16,458 nucleotides of DNA, from contig JAQIWT010000675.1 of the NCBI GenBank assembly GCA_034696485.1, positions 1 to 16,458 on the forward strand, read 5' to 3'. How positions within the stretch are numbered: position 1 is the first letter of the stretch; each line of letters starts with the position of its first letter. Below are positions 1 to 16,458 of this stretch, in pieces. Under the pieces are notes generated by a model. It saw nothing but the letters and a program-made list of their open reading frames with translations, made no database searches and had not been told where the DNA came from. Position numbers and translations under genes: made by a program. Source of the DNA: Isohypsibius dastychi (lineage: Eukaryota; Tardigrada; Eutardigrada; Parachela; Isohypsibiidae).

Positions 1-63
1 TGATTGATTGTTAAGTTACATAAGAATGTAACTTGGAATCTAATGTAACTTAACAATCAATCA
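1..63. repeat. perfect inverted repeat (hairpin) at window edge
   Basis: Bases 1-21 and 43-63 are exact reverse complements, giving a 21-bp stem with a 21-base loop. The loop repeats part of the right arm in direct orientation: the decamer aatgtaactt occurs at 25-34 and again at 42-51. The stem starts at the first base of the window, so the repeat may extend to the left. Such long perfect arms are typical of ends or fragments of non-autonomous DNA transposons or of palindromic satellite repeats in nematodes. No target-site duplication can be judged from here. Confidence 0.85.
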
Positions 64-245
64 CGTCAATCAAATGGGGCTGGGTGTGTGTCCGGATTAT
101 TTGCGCAAACGGTGAGCGGCTGGATTCCGTTTTTTCCTTGTACAGAATTTCAAATGATAGAATTTTCTAGAGCCCGGTGGCAAAATGTTTTGTCACAAGT
201 CACATCGGCTTGAAAAATGACGTCTCAGATTGAACAGCACAAAAA

Positions 246-1687
246 TCACGTACAGAGATGTTGTGATTTACAAAGGATCGTGAGCAGTGCGTCTTTGTAA
301 TCTCCGGAAGTTTCTTCCTGAAAATAACAAACCATTTGTTGAGAAACCGCTCACATGTTCAGAGTCAGTTTCTTGGCTCGAAAAACCTCGATGAGTTTAT
401 TTAAACTCCTCTTGTAATTTATCTCGAATTCGTTCGCGATCCTCGGAAGATCCTTTTCTCGTCTGGAAACCAACACTCGGATGAGCTTTCCATCCTTGGT
501 CCCCATCCCATTTGCAGCACTTTGGATCCGATCAGCAAAGTAGGCTTCCTTATTCCGAACGATCATCACTGAAAAACGCTGTTTGACAGCTGTAGCAATT
601 TTTCTTTTCATCGTTATTTTTCTCACGCATGGTCAGGAAAGCGATTTTCGTGTCCCCACTCATTTCCGCTTCAATGACCTTTTCCATACTGTTTTTCTGC
701 AGCTTCTCGAATTCTTCTAAAACGCTTCTCAGATGCACGAAATTACGTTGCGTGAAAATGTCAGTGAAAACGGAGATGTCAGTGCCCCATTTCTTTGGAC
801 CGGCTTTGGCGAGTGCCGCTGCGTCGCGTTTGACCAACACTGGATCAACCTTGCTAGTCTCATCCCGGTTTCCCTAAATTGAAGAGAACGGATAAAAAAT
901 AACTTCGATGTGAAACAACGGCAGAAGTTTGTTTTGCTAGATGAATACGAACCGCGATTAGGGCAACAAGCAACTGTTTGATGCCACCGGAAACGTCACC
1001 GATGATGTCCTCGGTTAGCGATTTTTTATATTCTAAAACAAAATGTAATCAGCAAAGACTCTTTCGGTAACCACTTCTATTTTGTTGCTAACCGGAAAAG
1101 TAAGCTTGCGTGATAGCATGAATTTCCTTGTTAGTCCGGGTTCCCAGAATTTCCAACAAGGATTCCTCATCAGTTCCTGCTCCCTTCAAATAAATTGTCA
1201 GCGGTGTTGGACGGCAGTTTAAAAATAAACCATAATGAAGTTACTTTAATTGCTTTATTGATCGCGTGGCAATCGTTTACTTCCGGCGTGTTGAGAAGTG
1301 CCTTGATAACGCGGTAGAACTGACCGGAAGTATCACTTTTCAAATCAGCCAGCAGCTCCTAGAGAGAAAACAGAGAAGTAGCAAGTAATTGAAATTAAGA
1401 GTTCTCAAGAACGAGATTTCACGAGTTTATCGAACGTACTTTGCCGAACTTCGACCGGTACACTTGTGCAATCTGTTGGAGCTGAGCACTCGTGCGATCA
1501 CAAAGCACGTCAATGATATTCTTTTCCGATGTTCCTGAAAAGGTAAAACATATGCTCACTTGTAGTTACAGCGAAAAATTAAATCCAGATTATGCCACTA
1601 TACAAGAATTCACTCACCAAGGCCGGACAGAGATTTGTGGAGCAGCTGAGCATCGAGATCCGGGTTAAACTGGGCAGTGGAACTCAT
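246..1687 (-). CDS. annexin, four-repeat, 8 exons
   Basis: Ca2+-dependent phospholipid-binding protein acting at membrane surfaces; 316 aa, normal for a short-tailed annexin. Exons in transcript order: 1687-1618, 1534-1440, 1358-1245, 1183-1093, 1032-953, 873-627, 568-387, 317-246; all phases match and the stop is TGA. Four annexin repeats are visible with type II Ca2+ loops: GLGT (22-25), GAGT (94-97), KKWGT (177-181) and GMGT (253-256). Each is followed 39 residues later by the acidic cap (D, D, E, E), so all four sites look intact. The start MSSTAQFNPD gives a very short N-terminal tail. The end ...DYKDALLTILCKSQ matches the usual annexin C-terminus and lies in a separate 72-base exon; without that splice the ORF would stop at a false end. 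The exon 3/4 junction uses a weak AAG acceptor. Family is certain; which nematode nex paralog it is cannot be told. Confidence 0.95.
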
Positions 1688-2256
1688 GGCTACACTACCG
1701 TAATATACTTAATTGAAATTTAGAATTATTCCAGCTCCAGCACAAAACTCGAAGCTGAAGTGCTGCACGAAAACATCACCCATCGCTTGAGTCAGCGCAG
1801 ATGGCAACAGCTGGGCTGTCTGCCGCGAGACAACATGCTTCATTTGAAAACCATCACTTACAGAAAGGTTACGTCATCATATACACATTTTACAACTTCG
1901 GCAACTGCACTACGAATTTCGACTTGAAAAAACAAAACAAGTTGAGAATTAACTTCCGGTCCGGTACGTCTACAAATGAGCTTTATAAAATCAGTTTGAT
2001 CACCAACAAGTGCATGGTTAACAAAATAAAGAGCAACTCATATAATGTGGTGGCCCAAACATGCTGACTCTCAAGTCTCAAGCATGAACTTGAAAATAAA
2101 CCAAACAAAAACGAAAGCTTGAGACGCGAATTAGAGAATGTGGGTCAATACCCGGCGAAACTTGGCTCCCAAAAACCAAGCTGCCAATTTGTTTGTCAGG
2201 TTTAGAAACAGTCAACTCAGTGCACTATAGATTCTAAGATACAAGAGGTCCGTTTC
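1688..2256. other. intergenic region between annexin start and TMBIM stop
   Basis: This holds the annexin 5' flank and the TMBIM 3' flank, both on the minus strand. A TATAAA-type polyadenylation variant for the TMBIM gene can be read on the minus strand near 1982-1987. A short perfect inverted repeat (GTCTCAAGC at 2075-2083, GCTTGAGAC at 2117-2125) could fold in the TMBIM 3' UTR. An 88-codon plus-strand ORF at 1801-2067 shows no recognisable domain and biased Asn/Lys/Thr content, so I do not call it a gene. Confidence 0.5.
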
Positions 2257-3709
2257 TTAGCTTCGATTGGAGTTTCCGATGATGGAGAGGATGTAAATGA
2301 ACAAGTTGATAACTGTGGATGAGAAAAAATTAAACTGCGGATTCCGATCTGAATAATCTCGACAATATTCAGACTCACTGTCCAAGTACAAGTTGAGAGC
2401 AGCGAAAATATATTCTTCCGGTGAAATGGCGTATCGATGGTTTCCACCAAGCATCATCTGAGTGTCGAACACCAGATACTATAGAGACCAGAGTTCAAGT
2501 CAAGGCCGAATTCTCTAAGAACAAAAACAGTTCAACTTACGAAACCGAAAAGCAGAGCTCCCAGAGATGCGTAGACTAGGTTGACGATGTTGCTACGAGC
2601 AATCGCCGCAACGAAGCCAAAGATAAGCAGAGTGACCAACGCGACCAGTAACATTCCACCCTGAAAACAGATAAAACGGGACGATTAGCCTAACTGGAAC
2701 TCGAGACCGAACAACCGCCAAATAAACTCTAAATGAAATTCAAAAGGCTGTTCAGAAAAAGCGGACACCAACTCGGCCGAGCAAAGAATTCTCACCATGG
2801 CTGTGAAGTCCCATTTTGTCTGCATGGCGAATGCCGTGAGTGCCAAGGTAATAGCGGCAACGATCCCAACCGCCATCATAACCTCCTCAGTTTGGTAAAA
2901 ACTAAAAATAACAAAAACCGGAAGCTGTAACAACAGCGCAAAAAGTACTGAAATAAATCCCCGAAAATTCTTTTTGTACCTCGCAACCGATCCCAACATC
3001 CATCCTTCACACAAAGTCTACACAAAACCGCACGTAAAAACTCGACCCTGTAAACATTCAGGAAATTATCTAGGGGATCAAAAAACTTACAAACAGGGTC
3101 AAAATGACGAGATTCCAAGGATGCTTCCGTCGCACGCCATCGCAACATGCCAGAACCAGAATCGCCACAAACGTGAACACCCTGAGGAGGTCACGAAATT
3201 CAGCCAAAATGAAACAAGAACAGCTGCAAGAAAACGTACATGGAAGTGATGTACATTTCCGGGTGCGTTCTTGAAAACAATCGTACATCTTCTCTGAAAA
3301 ACCAATCACGTATTTCACGTACATTCACCAAAAACTAAATTGTTTCCTACTGGTAGAGAAATAATGTGATGAATCCCAGCGTAACAATCAGCTGGATCGA
3401 GAGGATTCCGTAGACTTTCTTGATGAAGCCTGAAAAAAACAACAGAAGACATCATTGATCTTGGAAATAACATGTCCATTCTGGAAGTTCTCGACTCTAC
3501 TCCATGCGAGCACAAAATCAACATGGCACCGGGACCAAACATGATAACGCCAATAAAACGGCGGTGATCCAGATGGGTATTTTCCGATCAATGGATGATC
3601 TTGCTTTTCTGAAAACATAAGCCTCACCTAGACGGATCGACTTCTCGCTGAACTGCAACTCATTCCCCACTCCACCAAGCTCACTGTCGTCGTATTTTCC
3701 GTAAGACAT
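2257..3709 (-). CDS. Lifeguard/GRINA-type TMBIM (Bax inhibitor-1 family) membrane protein, 8 exons
   Basis: Multi-pass membrane protein of the Bax inhibitor-1/TMBIM superfamily, Lifeguard branch; family members sit in Golgi/ER membranes and influence Ca2+ handling and cell death. Exons in transcript order: 3709-3628, 3429-3351, 3293-3240, 3181-3091, 2924-2796, 2660-2541, 2478-2379, 2312-2257; about 236 aa. Visible marks: FIKKVYGILSIQL opening TM1 (about 29-53), CCDGVRRKHPWNL in the TM2/TM3 region, FYQTEEVMMAVGI, MQTKWDFTAM, SLGALLFG, then VFDTQMMLGG and SPEEYIFAALNLYLD near the C-terminus. D190 (FDTQ) and D218 (LYLD) are the two aspartates matching the di-aspartyl sensor described for bacterial YetJ. 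The N-terminal tail is short (about 27 aa), lacking the long Pro-rich tail of vertebrate GRINA. The exon 4/5 join gives LTLF-LPVF, about five residues shorter than relatives, so that junction is uncertain. C. elegans relatives are xbx-6 and tag-120; orthology is not assigned. Confidence 0.93.
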
Positions 3710-4145
3710 TTTCCAGCTGGTTGTTTCAGTTCCGAACGGTAAATATTACAGAAGTCGAACAAAACGCGGAATTTTATGCTTGCTTGCGTGCGTCTTGTCT
3801 CTTGTGTTTATGCACACACACACGACACGAACGGTGTTAGATGTACGTCGCCGACGTACGCCGTGACTTGAGCCGCACGCCGTTGCGTGAGAAGTGATAA
3901 ATGTGACGAAGCATTGGAGAGAGAAAGAAAGACTTCGGTAAATTTAAAACCAGATTTTGATCTGCTAAGTGTTCATTTTCCTTCCTGTTTAATCCCTGGT
4001 CGTATTCTTCTCATCAATCTCCCTTTCTTGGGCTTTATTCGGTAAATTCACCACTTCGACTTCCATGCAAACATTGCCATTTATCGCGGACCTTGAAGAC
4101 GTGTTTTACCCATTGTTTTTGTTTCCAGCTGAAAAGCCATTTTCT
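3710..4145. promoter_or_regulatory. shared upstream region of TMBIM (-) and eIF1 (+) genes
   Basis: The two genes are transcribed away from each other across 436 bases, so the region must hold both promoters. It contains a CA-dinucleotide run (3813-3823), a near-perfect palindrome GTACGTCG-C-CGACGTAC (3843-3859) followed by a CG-rich stretch, and pyrimidine-rich sequence from about 3975 to 4035. The palindrome includes the ACGT core seen in bZIP-type sites; any factor assignment is inference. Confidence 0.6.
4117..4128 (+). promoter_or_regulatory. likely spliced-leader trans-splice acceptor for eIF1
   Basis: A run of T followed by GTTTCCAG ends at 4128, 17 bases before the eIF1 ATG. There is no obvious upstream coding exon, and in nematodes an acceptor this close to the start usually receives a spliced leader. 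An ordinary 5' UTR intron is the alternative. An in-frame upstream ATG at 4065 would be removed by this splice. Confidence 0.6.
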
Positions 4146-5324
4146 ATGTCGCAAATCGATAACCTCACGACTCCTTTTGATCCGTTCGCCGATGCCGTAG
4201 TTGGGGATGAGCGTTCCACAGAGAGCCTAATTCATATTCGTATTCAGCAACGGAATGGAAGAAAGACACTGACGACCGTTCAGGGAATAGCTGCCAGCTA
4301 TGATTTGAAGAAGATTGTTCGGGAATGCAAGAAAACCTTCGCTTGTAATGGAACTGTCGTCGAACATCCGGAATACGGAGAAGTCATTCAGTTTCAGGTT
4401 GGTTAAAAAAGCGATATCTTCCGTAAGCTCTCCACAGAATTTTTTCGGAATCAGTGGCGTATGTGGCTTTGACATTAGTGTTCCTTTACTACAGTAGAAT
4501 TGGAGTAATTCATTCAATATTTTACCCTTTTTGGATTTTACTGCAGCAAAATGAATGTATTAAAAAGATTTTAAAAAACGCGAAGTAGAATTAATATAAG
4601 AAAATACAGGCAAGAAAAACTGTGTATGTATTAAATAGTAGAATTAACTGAGCGTTGATTTATGCATTTTTTACTATGGTTTTGTCTGTTCTAACCAGTA
4701 AAATTTCTGATTTATTTTACACGGGAACATGTGAAAACATGCCATGCTAATCAAGGGTGGGGAGTGAGCTCATCTTGCAGAACCAAACACACCACCACAG
4801 TCAAACATAACATTTATTTCGTCATTCAGTTCTTGATTGTGGTGTTTGGTTCCCGGTTTTCGTGGAGTAAAAAATTGTATTAAATAGTAAAAAGGTTTTC
4901 AGTCGAATCTTTTTACTGCAGTAAATAGTAGAAAAGTCAACTTTGAACCCTGTTGTATTAGAAAAATAGTAGATTAAAAGATTTCATGATCACTGTATTG
5001 GAGTAAATAGTAGAAAGTTCAGAAACTGCCGTAGTAAAGGAACACTATTTGACATGTCTTCCCCTGTGCAAGTCTTCGAACGCCACTGTTTTATGATCAT
5101 GTCGTTTCTTTGTGAACGCAGCTCGAAACCCGATCTTTGAACTATTCTGATTTCTGATTGACCATATTTGTTCTGCGCTCGGCAGAAACATCCGTGTTTT
5201 AATTTGAATATTTATGACAACTTCGATGTTTGTTTTTCAGGGTGATCAGCGGAACAACATCTGCGAGTTCTTGACCACCAATCAAATCGCCAAGCCGAGT
5301 CAACTCAAGGTTCACGGTTTCTGA
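4146..5324 (+). CDS. eif-1: translation initiation factor eIF1 (SUI1 family)
   Basis: Cytoplasmic factor that binds the 40S subunit near the P site and enforces start-codon selection during scanning. Exons 4146-4397 and 5241-5324 join in phase 0 to give 111 aa, close to the 113 aa of human eIF1. Nearly the whole protein is diagnostic: FDPFADA near the N-terminus, IHIRIQQRNGRKTLTTVQGI (about 30-50), KKTFACNGTV, EHPEYGEVIQ, then GDQRNNICEFL and the terminal LKVHGF. The start MSQIDNLTTPFDPF is chosen because it matches the family N-terminus and follows an acceptor; an in-frame ATG 27 codons upstream would add residues absent from the family. The intron (843 bases) is long for such a small gene because it carries a repeat element. 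Possible poly(A) signal AATAAA lies at 5469-5474. Confidence 0.97.
4452..5088. mobile_element. MITE-like inverted-repeat element inside the eIF1 intron
   Basis: The element is bounded by short inverted termini CAGTGGCGT (4452-4460) and ACGCCACTG (5080-5088). Just inside is a perfect 17-bp inverted pair starting TAGTGTTCCTTTACTAC at 4476-4492, with its complement at 5031-5047. The interior is rich in a repeated word close to AAATAGTAGAA (near 4633, 4883, 4923, 4965 and 5005) and in the motif TTTACTGCAG (4537, 4912; the latter within a 14-bp palindrome). A second hairpin (4781-4795 with 4839-4851) lies in the centre and may be a nested element. There is no transposase ORF. No clear target-site duplication was found at these bounds, so the exact ends are tentative. 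The picture fits a non-autonomous DNA transposon of unknown family. Confidence 0.65.
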
Positions 5325-5982
5325 TGCTTTTTTCTGAATCTTTCTATTTCCGACACGAGCATTTTGAGCAACCTTCTGATGTTTTTATTCTTCCATCTGG
5401 GTTTAAATATGAGGCGCAACCGAGCTAGTCATCCTTTGAATTCCATTAATCCTGAACAACTACACTACAATAAAAGGTCGAAGAATGTTGCGACAAAACG
5501 GCCGCGAAACTCAGCGAAGGCTGGAAATATAGATCGTCCGGCAGAATCTTCCGTAACAGATTGGCTGGAATTCGGCTCACGACTTCTTTCGGAAGACAAA
5601 TAGACTTAAGGAATTTCGAAGAATTGACTCTGGGTCTGGAGAGCTCTTATTGAAGTTAGGACTTACTGAATTACTGGAACGATCGCGGGCTGAGCGAAAC
5701 CTTCTGTTTTGACATGGTCGAACAGTTTGATAAGTGGCTCAGGACCGGCATTCTCACAGCGAAAAATCGGTTGCAGCAGGTTCCAATCAACATGCCAATA
5801 AGGTTCGGCAGTTTCTAACTAATTCGCCTCCTGAAAGTGTTTTTCTACTGTACCGAATTTTAATGCGAGACGTATCCGTCATAATCATGCATTCTTAGAA
5901 ATTTCCAGTCATTCACTGAACAATTAAAACATCATAAAAGGCTGAAACAAAGAATACAACTGCGAATTCAAGGAAAATCATT
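5325..5982 (+). other. intergenic region with frame-broken, coding-like ORFs
   Basis: Between the stops of eIF1 and the convergent AGAP gene lie several plus-strand open stretches. One opens at ATG 5379 (or 5409) and ends at 5603, with a basic middle (KRSKNVATKRPRN) and a DWLEFGSRLL end. A second, in the +1 frame, follows to the TGA at 5710-5712 and reads LLLKLGLTELLERSRAERN. A third runs from ATG 5714 to TAA 5818 (34 aa, MVEQFDKWLRTGILTAKNRL). Composition is coding-like and helix-forming, but the pieces sit in different frames with no plausible introns between them. They could be a decayed gene, sequence errors in a real small gene, or chance. No family is recognised. The rest (5819-5982) is AGAP 3' UTR with nothing notable. 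Confidence 0.35.
5469..5474 (+). terminator. candidate AATAAA poly(A) signal for eIF1
   Basis: This canonical hexamer lies about 145 bases after the eIF1 stop codon, on the sense strand, a reasonable nematode 3' UTR length. It also lies within a short coding-like ORF, which argues that the ORF is not expressed from an eIF1 polycistron, or that a different signal is used. Confidence 0.4.
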
Positions 5983-14344
<8,362 letters not shown>

Positions 14345-15103
14345 TCTTCAAAATCCGTTCCAGAATCCGGAATCACAATGAAATAAATCAAATCCGACTT
14401 CCTTCAAATGTCTGCATCATTCACAGGCTCGCTTGCAGAAAACACGTGTCCTCAAATAAAAGTCCGTATTCGAATTCAAGGTCGGAACCAGAGGGTGGGA
14501 ACATCTGGAACGAAAACAAAGGCACTCGATTTTAAATGTGTTTCTAAAGCTGTTACAACTGGCGTATGATTCACGACTCATTCATTTTCCCTGTTTTACT
14601 CACCACTGTGTGCGTTTTGGAGGCCTACTACCACACCTCCACGCAATCTCCACCTAAAGCATCCGTCATCTCTTCGCACGGCTTAAACACGTTCAAATTT
14701 CAGATCAAAGAAACAAAAGAGAACTGCAAAAATTCTAACATTGAGCTGCTTGGACTATATAAAGGGATAATGAGCCAGTTCACGGCTCGGATTTTGGAGG
14801 GAAGGTTTAGGCAGCGTCTACAGAGTCGACTGAAAAGCAAAATGTCAGTGACGTCATCGAACCAAATAGACCAGACGAGACGTTCGTTCACATCACATTT
14901 TTATCCATCAAAATAAAAAAAGCAGATCAGCGTTTTCTGCATCATCTTGCGCAGCTCAGCCTTGGCCTTGTTTCACGTCTGATTTTCAACACGCTCATTC
15001 GGGAGGTCTGTCGTTCGGAATATGTGACTGAAGTCACGCGAATCGTCTTGGATCACGGAGAGCAGTTGTTGATTGCTCCTCCATTATTCTCTCATCCTCA
15101 GCC
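14345..15103. promoter_or_regulatory. shared upstream region of cnt-2 (-) and smk-1 (+)
   Basis: These 759 bases separate two divergent genes. They contain an E-box CACGTG (14443-14448), a TATA-like TATATAAA (14756-14763) and a full CRE palindrome TGACGTCA (14849-14856). On the minus strand a strong donor GTGAGTAAAA begins at 14603 and a CTTTTCAG acceptor ends at 14830, outlining a possible noncoding 5' UTR exon of cnt-2 at 14604-14829. A 116-codon plus-strand ORF (14566-14916) overlaps these elements, but it has no recognisable domain and is not called as a gene. Confidence 0.5.
15091..15101 (+). promoter_or_regulatory. likely trans-splice acceptor for smk-1
   Basis: TCTCATCCTCAG ends two bases before the ATG at 15104. 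An acceptor this close to the start, without a recognisable upstream coding exon, is typical of spliced-leader addition in nematodes. It supports this ATG as the start. Confidence 0.6.
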
Positions 15104-15762
15104 ATGGATAAAAGTCAGGAAAATCGACGTCGCGTTAAACTCTACGTTCTGAATGCAGCTCGTCACTGGGACGACCGTGGAACTGGGCACGTCCAAGCGA
15201 TGTACACTGACCGTTTCGGAGGATACACTTTGATTGTTAGGGAAGAGAACAGCTCAGTCGTTCTGCTCGAATCCAAGATTGACATGGAGACGAGTTATCA
15301 GAAGCAACAGGAGACGCTGATTGTTTGGTCGGAAAACGATTCAGGTGAGTGGGGAAGTCAGGCGGTATGGGTCGCGGTTCCTTGAGGTTTGTTTTGGTTT
15401 TTCAGACATGGCCTTGAGCTTCCAGGAGAAGTCTGGTTGTGAAGAAGTATGGGCCAAGATATGTCAGGTACAGGGAAAGGATCCCTCTGTCGAAATAACT
15501 CAGGATAATTTTGATGATGACGATGAAGAGGGATCTGGGAGCTCGTTGACGAATTACGGCGGAGAAGCTGGTGTTAATAACTCCGCTGGCGTTCCACTTC
15601 CGGTTTGCGAGATGGGAAAATTGGATAAGATTGTGGAGGTGATGCAGTCATATATGGGACATCCACATCAGCGGGAGAAACTTGCGAATGCGATCGAGCA
15701 GGAGGAATACATCAAGAAGCTGCTGGAAGTTTTCAGGAAATGCGAAGACTTGGAACATGCAG
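15104..15762 (+). CDS. smk-1: SMK-1 / PPP4R3 (PP4 regulatory subunit 3), 5' part
   Basis: Regulatory subunit of protein phosphatase 4, nuclear and cytoplasmic; in C. elegans SMK-1 works with DAF-16/FoxO in longevity and with DNA-damage responses. Two exons are visible, 15104-15344 and 15406-15762, joining in phase 1, and the second ends at a GTTTGT donor with one base of the next codon. The 199 residues cover the N-terminal EVH1/PH-like domain: RRRVKLYVLNAARHWDDRGT, LLESKI, YQKQQETLIVWSE, LSFQEKSGCEEVWAKICQVQ, GKDPSVEITQ. After these come an acidic linker (DDDDEEGS) and the start of the Smk-1 helical region (REKLANAIEQEEYIKKLLEV, CEDLEHA). The family usually exceeds 700 aa, so most of the gene lies beyond the right edge. 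It is truncated by the window, not broken. Confidence 0.96.
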
Positions 15763-16458
15763 GTTTGTTCAAATCGAAATAGTGCATTAAGGGTCCTGAG
15801 CGGCTCGGCGGTTTGATCTCTCTTCATGGAAATGGAATTTAACAGACGAATTGGTGAAATACAACGCTGGTTCAGTTTTCATCGAGTACAGTATTTGATG
15901 AGGCCAGTTTTCTGATCACAGTGCAGAAATTTTCGAGCTTTCCTCATCAGATAGTTTCAGTTTGAAATTCTCTTTCGTATCATTTTTCAGGCTCATGTTT
16001 TTTACTGGTGAGGAAATGAGTGATTTGGTTACATTTGAAGAAAGGAACTTTTCATTCCTTGTATTTTGTAAGAAATTTAATCTGAAGAATTTAATGGAAA
16101 CATGAACAATATTCTGGTGTTTATATTCTGGTGTGAGTCCCACTGATCGTTACTCACGTCAGTCGGCATTGGTTGAATGAAACCTGTTGAGATAGTTTTG
16201 AGGGAACAAAGGGAAAAGGTCCAGAATGCCTTTTTGTTGAATATTTTTTTGAAAAATTATCTGGATTTCGTGTTGATTGTTTGATGTTATTAAAAATTCT
16301 GCAAAATCAAAACAAATTATTTCATGTGCAGCTGAATTTATGAAACCATTGTTTTCTTCGTTATTTTCTGCACCGCATGCATGTACAGCCAAGTTCAATA
16401 ATAACTGCGGTTCGACACAAACGGAGAGGCGGCGCTAGTGACGTCAACTTGGTAATGC
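15763..16458 (+). other. smk-1 intron 2, running off the window
   Basis: After the donor at 15763 the expected next residues (the EGLHHLF-like segment of the family) are not found before the end of the window, so this is treated as intron. There are acceptor-like strings (for example ATTTTTCAG near 15990), but the sequence behind them does not match the family. A TGACGTCA palindrome occurs at 16439-16446. No repeats or RNA genes were recognised. Confidence 0.55.

Noticed and set aside
627-873. Opposite-strand ORF over annexin repeat 3
   Set aside because: It is a shadow of the conserved annexin exon on the minus strand.
1801-2067. 88-codon plus-strand ORF in the annexin/TMBIM gap
   Set aside because: No domain, no acceptor or promoter signal, Asn/Lys/Thr-rich composition.
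3518-3627. Hydrophobic reading (WITAVLLALSCLVPVP) directly after TMBIM exon 1
   Set aside because: It reads through a GTGAGG donor into intron 1; the true next exon (3429-3351) restores the conserved FIKKVYGILSIQL in phase.
14566-14916. 116-codon plus-strand ORF with a hydrophobic start upstream of smk-1
   Set aside because: It overlaps the divergent promoter and a minus-strand donor/acceptor pair, shows no domain, and its tail is low-complexity Ser/Lys/Arg.
16400-16420. GGTTCGA-like string resembling a tRNA T-loop
   Set aside because: No matching stems, anticodon arm or acceptor pairing could be built around it.

Overview
The window looks like a piece of a rhabditid nematode genome, most likely Caenorhabditis or a close relative. 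It is AT-rich. Genes are split by many short introns (often 45-70 bases) with acceptors close to TTTTCAG. Several start codons lie just behind a spliced-leader-like acceptor, and every protein reads well against a family with known nematode members. The species call is inference. No bacterial features (operons with RBS, CRISPR, IS elements) were seen.

Five protein genes can be built exon by exon with every junction in phase. On the minus strand at 246-1687 is a four-repeat annexin of 316 aa in 8 exons. On the minus strand at 2257-3709 is a Lifeguard/GRINA-type TMBIM membrane protein of about 236 aa in 8 exons. On the plus strand at 4146-5324 is translation factor eIF1, 111 aa in 2 exons, with an 843-base intron carrying a transposon-like inverted-repeat element. 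On the minus strand at 5983-14344 is the AGAP/centaurin-gamma ortholog (CNT-2 type), 880 aa in 13 exons, encoding a Ras-like GTPase domain, split PH domain, ArfGAP zinc finger and ankyrin repeats, with a 3-kb first intron. On the plus strand from 15104 is the start of SMK-1/PPP4R3 (PP4 regulatory subunit 3), which runs off the right edge.

The TMBIM and eIF1 genes are divergent and share a 436-base upstream region containing a short palindrome. cnt-2 and smk-1 are also divergent and share a 759-base upstream region with a CRE-like TGACGTCA, an E-box and a TATA-like box. The genes form no obvious pathway: they look like ordinary neighbouring housekeeping and trafficking genes.

The less ordinary parts are: a perfect 21-bp-arm hairpin at the left edge; the inverted-repeat element in the eIF1 intron; a cluster of coding-like but frame-broken ORFs between eIF1 and cnt-2; a plus-strand ORF of 68 codons nested in cnt-2 intron 1; and a promoter-like CT-rich block in the same intron. 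I found no strong case for a wholly new biological system.
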